From positions 942,001 to 1,006,000 of the forward strand of contig CASBWL010000411.1 in NCBI GenBank assembly GCA_949130495.1: DNA of 64,000 nt. Direction: 5' to 3'. Origin of the DNA: Sambucus nigra. Its lineage: Eukaryota > Streptophyta > Magnoliopsida > Dipsacales > Adoxaceae. The position numbers were made by a program, and so were the translations under genes. Below are positions 43,032 through 54,110 of the stretch, one piece after another. Each line of letters starts with the position of its first letter. The first letter of the stretch is position 1. The notes beneath the pieces were generated by a model. It saw only the letters and a program-made list of their open reading frames with translations. It searched no databases and was not told the DNA's origin.

Positions 43032-45000
43032 CCATGATTAGACTCTCATTGCGCTATGAAATTGTTACCTTCGTTATATACTAAAAAATCTATTATCTCC
43101 TTCCTTAGCAAGAACCACATAGGAACTGATCCTCTCAAATCACTTTTTTAAAATTCATAAATAATATTTTATCCCCACAAAGGTACGTAGACACGCTTTT
43201 TTCTTTTTCACAAAATTTTATTATCTTCTCCTACCAAGAAACATTAGTCGCTCTCATCATTTTTAATGAACAAAAGGATTATGTATTCCTTAGAGATCGG
43301 TGTAAATAGTTCAAACATAAAGGAATTATTATTAAAAAGACACCACAAGATATATCAAAATCGTCATTTATTACATTTTTATTTTAAAAAAATGATAGTT
43401 ATATGAAATATCAGTGGCAAGAAAAGTCCATAAAAACTTACATAAACCCCCGTCTACATAATACAATGACATAGCCTGCCCAAATCTATACCCAAACATA
43501 AACGCATGCACACTTACAAACTAGGCCTACATCAATAAATCTTCTCTAATACATTTCAATCACCAGAAAGTCGTGCCTCATCATCATCACCGCGACCACC
43601 GTTATTCCCTAGAGATCCCAGGGAATCCCAATCCTATTTACACTCCTTATGCACTCCGTGAGATGGTATGCCCTTAAAAGGTTAGATGACATGACCACGC
43701 CTTCCTTTAATGCCTCAAACATCATGAGTCATATTTGACCCTTTTACTCGGCATTGATCTTCGACACCACATCCCTCCACTTTAAATGAAAACATAATAA
43801 CTTCCCCCTTGAATTGGGATAGACGGGTGGATGGCTTACAACACTGCCACAAAGGCCCAAGATTTTACGGTGATTGGAATAGGATCTCCATGGGGATGAA
43901 ATTTCTTATGCATAGAAGAAAGATCTACTCTCAACCCAATTTTCACAAAAGTTGCCAAAGGAAGGCAAAAGGAAGTTAAAAAAAGAACAGCGAGTCGAGC
44001 ATAGAGGTAATCGCATAATTCCAAAATAGGCACAACCCAACTTAACATCAACATATCTAACCAATTATTTATAAACCAAATCAATAACGATTATGGAAAA
44101 ATCCGAGTCCCGAGAATGCAATTAAGGAGGAAAAAAATGTACCTGAACTCACAAGCCGACAGACAGTCCATGGGTATGTCGGTCCCCCCTTATTTTAAGG
44201 AATTCCCTTTTTACTTTTTTACGCCTTTTCATTTATAAGGTCGTCCCTTCAAATGGAAACTTTTTACAACCAAGCCTCCAAGACATTTTATTGTCTAATT
44301 ATTCAAAATTTCCAAAAAATACATTTTTTTTTTACTTTTTCTCAATAAACCCCTTAGTAAAAAATTAAAATGCATATAGATTAAGCCACCAATCAAGATG
44401 AAATTTCATCTTTTCCCCCTTTTTGAGTCTCTTTCTATGTACTACGAAAAGCTAGTAATTCAAGCGTATAACGTCACCAATGCCAAGCTGCTCGGTCATA
44501 TTGATAAATATACGTAAAATCCCACAAGAAAGGAAGAAATCAGGGGTAAACATCATCGTCGCTCTTTGCCACTAGCATACTCCCCAGTAAAAACAAAATA
44601 AAAAAGCACGTCGTTTGTCGTAACCACTCACCATCAACCATATGTGTCTTCCCCATTAACAAAGTGTTCCTAAGCGCATACTCCTTCACTAAATCCATAA
44701 CTAATTTTTCCCAAAGGGCCCCAACAGCTCCAGAATTATTACCTCCGTCAAACAGACCAATCGATCCACCTCCATCAGTTCCCCCTCCCAATCTATCTCC
44801 AGAATCTGCTGCATGTCTATCAGCATAACCGTTATCTTTCCCTTCATCCAGATGGAATATATAGCTGGCGTCCCATCATTGCTCACCCAGAATACATAGC
44901 ACCCCCATCGATCGGGATGTGTCATTCAAAGATCTATCCAAAAAGCTGAATCCGACAATGTCCACTATTAATCGAACCTCCTCGGGAAGCCTATCCCTTA
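43032..45000 (-). pseudogene. probable antisense plant-mobile-domain (PMD) ORF remnant
   Basis: On the minus strand three pieces occur in the order expected for PMD proteins: LPEEVRLIVDIVGFSFL (about 44980-44930), SYIFHLDEG or, in another frame, YSIWMKGKITVMLIDMQQIL (about 44870-44810), and CFFILFLLGSMLVAKSDDD (about 44615-44555). These recall the PMD phrases ...GF..., TFHLP-GEMT-TL-DV--LLGLP and YLLYLLGS-LF---S. A long open piece lower down (44084-43836) has no clear match. Frameshifts separate the pieces. Antisense PMD-like ORFs in gypsy elements have been described; this assignment rests on pattern memory only. Confidence 0.45.
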
Positions 45001-45044
45001 TCTCTTTCATTCCCGTCATACCTCGAGAGTGAACACTTAACTAA

Positions 45045-45347
45045 GGTTGCGTTTGTTTTTTCATTTGAATCTGAAGTCTGAATCTGAAATCTGAAGACTG
45101 AATCTGAAGTCTGAAATCTGAATCTGAAAAATATGTTTGTTTTTATGTCTGAATATAGCTCTGAATGAATGTATTTAGACTGATTCAGACTTCAGATTCA
45201 GACTTCAGACGTAACTTTACCTCTTAATCATTAAGAGCCAAATATAGCCGTTAACCTCTTAATCATTTAAAAAAACAAACACTTTTTGGTACCTCTTAAA
45301 TCTGAATGGTTCAGATTCAGACTTAAGAGGTAAAAACAAACGGGACC
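45045..45347. mobile_element. Tourist-like (PIF/Harbinger) MITE, 303 bp
   Basis: The left end reads GGTTGCGTTTGTTTTT and the right end, inverted, reads GGTCCCGTTTGTTTTT; the inverted repeats are 14 of 16 identical. It is flanked by TAA on both sides (45042-45044 and 45348-45350), the 3-bp duplication of PIF/Harbinger elements. The inside consists of TCTGAATCTGAAGTCTGAA words in direct and inverted orientation. No protein is encoded. Confidence 0.82.
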
Positions 45348-45394
45348 TAAGAATTTTCCATCTACAAGATTCTAAACAAAAAACATCAATATTT

Positions 45395-46630
45395 AAAGCA
45401 ATTGACCGCTTTACCCCTTAGGTTAGCATAATTGACCTCTCCACTCTTTAGGTCCACATAATTATCATGGTAACCATTTAGATTTGCAAAATTAACCTAT
45501 TCAACCTTAAGGTTTGTAGAATTGACCTCTTCACTCTTTAGGTTCACAAAATTGACCTCTAACCATTTAGGTCCACATAATTGACCTTTTCACTCCTTAG
45601 GTCCATATAATTGACCTTTAACTCTTTAGATATGTCAAATTGGCATATTCACTCTCTAGGTTCGCATAATTGACCTCTTCAGTATTTATGTTCGCATAAT
45701 TGACCTCTTCACTTTTTATGTTTGCATAATAGACCTTTTTACCCCTTAGGTCCATAAAATTGATCTCTACATGCTTTAGGTCCATAGAGTTAATCTTATC
45801 CTTTAGAATTAGCCACGATCCTCTGAATTGGTCGCATACTCCCTTTAGATCCTCGAAACTAATTTAGTTACTCAGAATTGGTCTTGACCCTCTGAATTGG
45901 TCGCATATACCCTTTAGGTCCTCATAATTGACCTTGAACCTCAGACTAGATGTGATCATCAAAATTAGTTGCATACATACTTTAGGTGCTTAAAATTTAC
46001 CTTGCCCCTCATAATTGGACGTGATCCTCTAAACTTGGTCGCATACACCCTTTAGGTCCTCAAAACTAACCTAGGCCCTCAAACTTAACCTTTAACCTAT
46101 GAATTGATCGCACACACCCTTTAGGTCCTTAGAAATGACCTAAGATCTCAAAATTAGCTTCAATCCTCTGAATTGGTCTCATACAACCATTAAATCCTCA
46201 AAATTGACCCATACCCTCGAAATTGGTCTCGACCCTCTAAATTGGACGCATGCACCCTTTAGGTCCTTATAATTTACATTGAAACTTAAAATTAGGTTGT
46301 GATACTTTAAATTGGTTGCCTACGCCCTTTAAATACTCAAGAGCGACCTTGGACCTCAAAATTAGGCTTTGATCCTTTGAATTAGTCACGTGCACTTTTT
46401 AGATCCTTAAAATCGACCTAAGCCCTAGAAATTAGACTCGACCCTCTAAATTGGTAGTATGCACTCTCTAGGTCCTCAAAATTGATAACGGACCTCAAAA
46501 TTGGCCTTGACTCACCGAATTAGTCCCATATACTCCTTAAGTGCTCAGAATTGATCTCGACCCTCATAATTGGCCACAACCTCTGTATAGGTCACTTACG
46601 CTCCCTAAATCCTCAAAATCATACCTTTAC
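45395..46630. repeat. degenerate tandem repeat, 3' region of the second Tat family
   Basis: The first part (45395-45800) has a unit of about 35-40 bp built on CTTTAGGTCCACATAATTGA and CCTCTTCACT. The later part (45800-46620) has a longer unit joining CCCTTTAGGTCCTCAAAATT, GACCTTGACCCTCAAAATTG and CTCTGAATTGGTCGCATAC. Units are strongly diverged. The location beyond pol and the antisense ORF matches the repeat-rich 3' region of G1, with an unrelated unit. Confidence 0.8.
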
Positions 46631-47090
46631 CCCAAACATGACCAAAACTTACTCTTCCCCCCATACTTTCAACTTATAGGAATCCAACGCTCACCAATGC
46701 CAGCAGGGTATTTATTTTTTAATGGCCTTCACATGTCCCCAAAGCTCACCCATCGAGGGCCTATATAGACACCCCATTATAGTACCCCCCATGCACCTTT
46801 ATAGGTTCAAGAATTAATCGAAAGTCACTAGACCCTTCTCAATATCCATTTAAGTTTGGTCAACTCTCTTACATGATATTTTCTCAATGCACTATCGTAG
46901 GGATATGAATCCCCTTTACAATGGTCCATACCATGCGCGAATCAGACTTACGGTTCTCATTTAACACCCCTTTTACCCAAAAGGTCACTTGACACCTTCG
47001 AAGCTCCATTTGACTTTGGTCAACTCTCGGACCGAAGGTTTTCACAACGTACTTTCATATGACTATGAATAAACTTTTTAAATGGCCCAT
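46631..47090. other. unassigned sequence left of the Sirevirus-like array
   Basis: No gene was found. It has a duplicated phrase, TTTGGTCAACTCTC, at about 46855 and 47032. The last five bases (CCCAT, 47086-47090) pair with TCCAT at 56734-56738 as the probable target-site duplication of the array. Confidence 0.4.
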
Positions 47091-47523
47091 TGAAAGAGTA
47101 TGCGCTTGCGTTCAAATGAGGAAATAATATATTAAACACCTTTTAGCCCAAACAAACCCTAAACATGCAACTAATGTGATTGAAACAAGAAGTGAATCAT
47201 TAAGATTAATCAAACACACAAAATTGAGGGAAAATCCCCCAAAGGGGCAAAACCATTTATTTCATTATAATATTGTTACTATATAATTTTGAATTACAAT
47301 GAAAATACGAGTGACTAAGAATTACCCTCAGGTGTCGGATTCTGTAGTCGGCGACTGGAAATATCCCTTTCCAGGAGGGCTGCAATGAAGAAGAAGAACG
47401 GTCTTCTCCACAAGGGTTGAACAGCAACTGATTGTGTTCTTGGGTTACCAAAAGTGACTCACAAATGTATGAGCAGGTGTGTGAATCAAACCATGAGTTT
47501 TGAAACTCATAAAAGTGAAGACT
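47091..47523 (-). mobile_element. partial LTR C
   Basis: Same sequence as the first 430 bp (forward direction) of LTRs A and B, beginning TGAAAGAGTATGCG. It breaks off at GTGAAGACT, where the other LTRs continue with TTTAGG and this copy jumps into gag at ACAAATTTC. So one deletion removed the second half of gag, all of pol and the first half of this LTR. Confidence 0.85.
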
Positions 47524-48402
47524 CACAAATTTCTTTTTATCTTTAAAATTGCCATTTTTCTTAAATTTGAGAATCCTCTTGAATTTTTTTGCAAAAAGAG
47601 CCAAATCATCTAAGTCAAAATCACAATTAGAATCTGACGTTTCAGTCTCTCTCTTTTTATATGACTCTACTCTCTTTCTAGCCGACCCCTCACTCTTTCT
47701 CTCTTGGGCATTAAGTGCAATTCCCTTATCTTTAGACTTAGTAGTCTTAGGGAACATATCAATTTCATAAGTTTGCAAATCTCCTACAAGTTCTTCCAAT
47801 TTTAGCGTATTTAAATTACCCATAGAATTTAGCACAGTGACTTTAGGGATAAAACGCTTAGGCAAAGAACGAAGAATCTTTTTAACAACTCTAGCATTAG
47901 GAATATGTTCACCAAGATTAAAGCTAGTATTAACAATGTCAGAAAGTCTAGCATAGAAATCATCAAAACATTCAGTCTCATGCATGGTGATAGTTTCAAA
48001 TTGAGTTGTCAAATTTTGCAATTTAGACTCTTTCACGGCATTTGTTCCTTCATGGGTGAGTTGTAAAATATCCCATGCCTCTTTTGACGTGGTGCACGTC
48101 ATGATACGTCGGAACTCATCGGGACTGATGGAACCGGAAATAGCACTCAAACCTTTAGAGTTAAAATAAGATCATCTAAATTCATCTTCAGTCCAAGAGG
48201 TGACAGGTTTTAAATTAGTCACCTTTTCCACAGTGACAGAGGGAGGTGTCCACCCTCTTTCAACTAAAATCCAAACCCTTTCATCTATGGCTTTTAAAGT
48301 CGACCTCATGCGAGCTTTCCAATATGCATAATTTGTCCCGTCAAAAATAGGCAATTTATTATATGATTTCTCCATTTGAACACGCACTTTTTCAAGAATC
48401 AA
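47524..48402 (-). pseudogene. N-terminal gag of the second internal region
   Basis: Nearly identical to the gag at 55794-54910: the first 76 residues from 48402 (MILEKVRVQMEKSYNKLP), then, after a frameshift near 48172, the UBN2 part from 48150 (SISPDEFRRIMTCTTSKEAW) up to the lysine-rich stretch FKKNGNFKDKKKF. It ends at the deletion junction near 47524; the last residues read from there are LTR sequence. Confidence 0.85.
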
Positions 48403-48475
48403 TTTTTCAAAAAGTTGATATCTTAGAGAAATATTGCGGAAAAAATTAGGAATACGCGATAGATTAGCGTAACCT

Positions 48476-48487
48476 GCTCTGATACCA
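48476..48487 (-). other. primer-binding site of the second internal region
   Basis: TGGTATCAGAGC on the minus strand, followed by AGGTTACGC, identical to the site at 55868. Confidence 0.85.
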
Positions 48488-48490
48488 ATT

Positions 48491-49362
48491 TGAAAGAGTA
48501 TGCGCTTGCGTTCAAATGAGGAAATAATATATTAAACACCTTTTAACCCAAACAAACCCTAAACATGCAACTAGGTGTGATTGAAACAAGAAGTAAATCA
48601 TGAAGATTAATCAAACACACACAATTGAGGAAAAATCCCCCAAAGGGGCAAAACCATTTATTTTCATTATAATATTGTAACTGTACAATTTAGGATTACA
48701 ATGAAAATACAAGTGACTAAGAATTACCCTCAGGTGTCGGATTCTGTAGTCGGCGGCTGGAAATATCCCTTTCCAGGAGGGCTGTAATGAAGAAGAAGGA
48801 CGGTCTTCTCCACAAGGATTGAACAGCAACTGATTGTGTTCTTGGGTTACCAAAAGTGACTCACAAATGTATGAGCAGGTGTGTGAATCAAACCATGAGT
48901 TTTAAAACTCATAAAAGTGAAGACTTTTAGGTTTATGAACTCTGAAAATCGTGTGAATAAGTCTTAGAAACCAACTCCCCGTAGTGGGTTTATAAAAGAA
49001 GTCTTGGGCCTTAAAAATCTAAACACGATCTGTTTGTGTTTATCCCAGGCGGATCGGTCTGGGTCTGAGGCGGATTGGTCCGGGTAGGCGGACCGGTTCT
49101 TTTTATTTTAGGCATTTTCGGTTCGCTAGCAGTTTGGGGTATTCTGGCTTTTCAGTAGGCGGACCGATTCGGGTATGAGACGGACCGGTTCGCAGGCGAA
49201 TCGGTTCTTTTATTCTGGTCGGACCGATCCGGCTCTGAAGAAATCTGATTCCTTCTTCTTTTTGATATTCGGATCCATTGACGTAGATTCAGGCTTGAAT
49301 ATTTTTCAACGGTGTGACGGCGTATGACATAACTAATAAATGATGGAAAAATTGTCCTTACA
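48491..49362 (-). mobile_element. Sirevirus-like LTR B (872 bp)
   Basis: On the minus strand it starts TGTAAGGACAATTTTTCC and ends TACTCTTTCA. It serves as 3' LTR of the full copy and as 5' LTR of the partial copy. The TATA-like TTTTATAAACC (about 48987-49000) is intact, whereas LTR A has TTTTGTAAACC. Upstream of it, at 49058-49225, lies a cluster of GGCGGACCGGTTC palindromes. One 21-bp unit is present here and missing from LTR A, which accounts for the length difference (872 against 851). Confidence 0.88.
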
Positions 49363-50847
49363 AATCTACCCCTATGTCTATGCCAGTACAAACATAAAAA
49401 CATCTGAATTATCATGTATGAAATTGCCTATACAAATCTATCCTTCCATGAACCCAAAACTGAAAAGGTACAATTGAATAAGACTTCATCGTTTGTTCTT
49501 CAATTCTTCAGGAATGTCAACGCTTTTCTCATCAGGGTGTGCAATCCAATGATAATCCATGTAGTACCTACACACATGAGAAAAAGCAAAATACCAAGTG
49601 ACGTATCAAGTTTGAAATGAGATAAAAATATATAGCAATTTATGAGAAAACTCAAAAGTTCAAAACTCCCCCATAATAAGATATTTCATTCTCCCCCTTT
49701 TTATGATGTCCCCAAATAGACAAATGAGAGAAATAAATCAACCAATAAAGTGCGGGGTGTCACTAGGACAAAATCAAACCATGAATGAACACAAAACAAC
49801 CAAGTCGATGATAGCGTAAATGAAGTGGTGTGATCAAATTCGATAGGAAAATTAATGCATACAAACATGACATATGTGCACGGTGAATATTGGATACTCC
49901 TAACGAATGAACTCAAAGTCTTCCTTTGGTGTAAAAAGGTGGAAATATGAGACATTGACTCAATCAAATCAACAAATCAAAGCTAAAAATGATTTCCACA
50001 CCAATAACGTCCAAAACGATATAATGCTTTTTCAGGACTTTCAAGGAAGTGCAAACCCGTTTGAATTCTCCAACCAAACTCCCTCAGATTTTTATTTTGA
50101 ATAGAGGTAATCTAAATTCTCAAACTTTGGAGAATTGATGGTGAAACCTAAATGGCCCATTTTTTGCATGATTTCCTTTTTATTGCCTTTAAATTTTTTT
50201 CGGGCTCTTTTAACCACTTTAGACCCCGGATAATAAAATTCTTCCATTTTTTAGGTCCTTTTGAACGGTGGATTTTGTGCAAAGAAGAGATAATTACCTT
50301 TCGCAGCCCCTCCCCGTTCTTAAACAAACACTCAGTCTCACAAAAATGTTTTTTACGTGCATTCCAATCTTGTCAAGTTTTATCGCATATTGTACGTTGT
50401 ATAGACAGAATTGAGATGGAAACACTCAAGACAACATGTGATAGACAAGTGCAATAATCAAATATAGCCGTGCATGTGTGCAATAAAGGAGATAGGAGTC
50501 AAACATGTAGAAAGATATCACTAATCACATCTCAAAGACTCCAATCAATGTATAGCATGATGTAGCGTCTCAAATCTCTATTAAACAGTCACATGGATAA
50601 ATAAAATAAATTTGTGACTTGGTTATCTTAACTATTCATCCATAAAAAGGTGCAAAAGAAATACAAAAATCTTTTTGGGCTTTTCTCAAAATTTTTATAT
50701 ACAAAAACAAAAATCTTTTTGGATTTTTCAAAAGAATAAATAAATAGCTATACAATCAAAACAATGATACATATAAAACAAACTAGCAATAGGAAGCATA
50801 TGATATGAACATGAAAAAACATCCTATTCTAGACATGGACCCACCCC
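49363..50847 (-). other. 3' untranslated region of the Sirevirus-like element
   Basis: A long noncoding stretch between the pol stop and LTR B. A polypurine tract AAAAAGGGGGAG lies on the minus strand at 49691-49702, and a second one, TAGGGGTAGATT, sits immediately before the LTR (49363-49375). Two such tracts and a long 3' untranslated region are features I associate with Sireviruses. Its landmarks are shared in order with 9.8-10.8 kb. Confidence 0.75.
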
Positions 50848-53800
50848 TCAGTCAACTGTGCAAATCCCCAAAGACTTCCTAAGACTCTCAAATCTAAGGG
50901 CATCTAAAGGTTTCGTGAAAATATCGGCTAACTGACGGTCAGTAGGAACAAAACTCAGGGATACGACTTTCTCCTCAACAAGCTGTCGTATAAAGTGCTC
51001 GCGTATCCTGATGTGCTTTGTGCGCGAATGCTGGACTGGATTACGGGATATGTGTATCGCACTCGTGTTATCACAGGAAATGGTAATGGTGTCCTGTGTA
51101 ATCCCATAATCCTCCAGCATTTGCTTCATCCACAAGAGTTGCGTGCAACCACTCCCGGCGATTATGTACTCAGCCTCCGCAGTCGACAAAGAGATGGAAT
51201 TTTACTTCTTGCTCAGCCAGGAGACAAGAGCAGAACCAAAATAGAAACACCCACCAGAAGTGCTCCTACAACCATCTACATCCCCGGCCCAATCGACATC
51301 TGAATAGGCAGACAAACGGTCATAAGTATCAAAGGAATACCAAATACCGTATGAGAGAGTCCCACTCACGTATTTAATAATACGTTTTAGAGCAAGTAAA
51401 TGTGACTCTTTCGGAGACGCCTGATATCGCGCACAGACTCCAACACTAAAGGCTATGTCGGGACGACTGGCAGTCAAGTAGAGAAGACTACCTATCATAC
51501 TCCGATATAAGGTTTGCTCTACGTCCTTGCCTGAAGTGTCCTTACTAAGCTTGGTAGTAGTACTCATAGGCGTACGTGCATGCTTAGCGGAGTCTAAACC
51601 AAATTTCTTCACTAGGTCTCTATCATACTTGGATTGTGAGATGAACATCCTATCCTCTAGCTGACGAACCTGGAGACCAGGGAAGAAAGTAAGCTCACCA
51701 ACCATGCTCATATCAAACTCACTTTTTATCTCCTCTTCAAAGTGATGAGCATGTTGAGAGCACGTGGATCCAAAGATTATGTCGTCCACATAGACCTGGG
51801 CAACCAAAATTGCACCGTCATCTCTCCTGACGAACAACGTCATATTAACTCCCCCTCTATTGAAGCCACGTGTTAAGTGATAGGAAGTAAGCCTCTCGTA
51901 CCAAGCACGAGGTGCTTGCTTCAAACCATACAAGTCTTTCCTCAGATAGTAGACGTGCTCCGGGTACTGTGGGTCTTCAAACCCTTTTGGTTGTTCCACG
52001 TAAACCTCCTCCTGTAGAATGCCATTCAGAAAGGCACTCTTGACATCCATCTGATATAACTTAAAGCGCAGATGACATGCGATGGTGAGCAGAAGACGGA
52101 CGAACTCAAGCCTCGCAACAGGAGCAAATGTCTCACCAAAGTCTACACCCTCTATCTGTGTGTAGCCTTGAGCGACCAACCTAGCCTTATTTCTGATTAT
52201 GGTACCATTTTTATCCATTTTATTCATGAAAATCCACCAGGTACTTATCACATTAGTATCACTAGGTCGGGGGACTAGTTCCCAGACATTATTCTTTTTA
52301 AACTGAAGCAACTCATCCTGCATAGCAGATATCCAGTGTTAATCCTTGAGTGCTTCTTTATGATTCTTGGGCTCGACTTTGGACGTGTAGAAAAGATGGC
52401 TAACAATGTTCTCTAGCTGAGCACGAGTCTTAACCCCAAGAGTGGGATCACCAATAATGGTAGAAGGGTCATGACTCTTGCGAACCCAAGCGGGGGTGTC
52501 CCCTAGCACAGGAGTAGGGTCCACAGAGTGTGAGAGAGGAACAGGTAAATCACTATCAGAACAATCCTCATCCTCACACTGAAGGATAGGATCAATAGAC
52601 GTCCGAGGTTCGTCATCTTGCACGGTGACGTTTATTGACTCCATAACCTTAGAGCTCTTCAGGTTAAAAACCCGGTATGCTCTACTAGTCGATGAATATC
52701 CTAGAAATATTTCCTCGTCGCTCCGGGAGTCAAACTTTCCTAATTGCTCTCTATCCCGTAGGATGCAGCATTTACTCACAAAGACACGGAAATATGCAAG
52801 GTTGGGCTTCTTGCCAGTCCACAACTCATAAGGTGTCTGAAGTGTCTGTGGACACAGATAAACCCTATTCATCGTGTGGCATGCAGTAGACACTGCCTCT
52901 GCCCAAAATCTCCTAGAAACTTTACGACCTAGAAGCATAGATCTAGCCATCTCCTGGATCGTTCTATTCTTTCTCTCAATAATCCCATTTTGCTGAGGAG
53001 TCTTCACAGCAGAAAACTCATGTTTGATCCCAAGGCTATCACAATACAAATCTACCTTTGCTTCCTTAAATTTTGTTCCATTATCACTACGGATCCTATT
53101 AATAGTGACTCCGTGTTGATTTTGTAGGACATGGCACTTGGTCGTTAAGAATTCTACAGCATCAGATTTCTCTCTTAGAAAACCTACAATGGAGTACCTG
53201 GAGAAATCGTCTACCATCACTAGGATATACCTCTTACCACCTAAACTCTCAGTACGAGTAGGACCCATAAGATCCATGCGAATCAACTCAAGAACATGAG
53301 AGGTGGTAATGGAGTGAAACTTCCTATGGGGACTACGAATTTGTTTTCCCAACTGACAGGGTCCACAAACCGTCGAAGTTGACTTTCCAAGAGATGGTAA
53401 GCCACGTACTAGGTCCTTTTTAGCTAAGCGAGTGAGATCTCTAATATTAACGTGACCTAAACATTGGTGCCACAAATCTATAGAAGTGATCGTGGCGTTG
53501 TTGCAGACAAGTGAGGATGTGGGCTCAGTCCCATAACAATTATCCTCGGTCCTCACCCCTTGCATCAAAAGGTTTCCGGCTTGATTGTAGACATTACATG
53601 CGTCCCGGTCAAACTTTACTGCAAATTCAGTGTCGCACAGCTGGCTAATGCTGAGAAGGTTTACTTTTAAACCTTTGACGTACGACACATTCTCTAGCTT
53701 AGGAAATCCTGGTAACTCTACAGTACCTCGTCCTACAATTCTAGACTTGCTCCCATCTCCAAAGGTGACTCTGCCATCCTGATAATCCTCAAGAGATGTA

Positions 53801-53895
53801 AAAAATGAGGCATCACCTGTCATATGTCTGGAGCAACCACTGTCAAAATACCACTGTGAGGTATTATGTGCTTTGAGAGCAACATGAATAACAAA
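50848..53895 (-). pseudogene. Sirevirus-like Copia pol: protease, integrase, RT, RNase H
   Basis: Reading on the minus strand from about 53895: protease WYFDSGCSRHMTG with intact DSG (53860-53820); integrase finger LWHQCLGH...CGPCQLGK (about 53480-53340), catalytic blocks IRMDLMGPTR, IRSDNGTKF and QQNGIIERKNRT; then an acidic linker. RT spans 52323-51202, with [17 protein letters not shown] and the catalytic YVDDIIFG. RNase H follows (LSTAEAEY...SCDNTSAIHI...DIFTKPL), ending ICTVD at 50848. Only two in-frame stops were seen, a TAA at 52339-52341 (LKD*HW) and a TAA at about 51199-51201 (SKK*NS). The enzymes would cleave, copy and integrate the element. Confidence 0.9.
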
Positions 53896-54110
53896 AGCTC
53901 ATCAATATGACGTGGTGGAGCAGTAGTACGTCATGTCCAACCCATGCTATAGCAAAACTCCCTGAGGTGGCCTTTTCTTTTGCAATAAGTACAAAAGAAC
54001 ACAGTCAAAGGCGGACCTTGGTTTGCTTTTCTTGATCGAACTCTCCTTCAAAGTTTTTGACGATGGCCATAAGGATTCGTAGTAAACTCAGGAACTGGTC
54101 CAGGTACAAT

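Noticed and set aside
47549..47770. Plus-strand ORF over the gag remnants (also 54878-55162)
   Set aside because: Both are antisense shadows of the lysine- and serine-rich gag.
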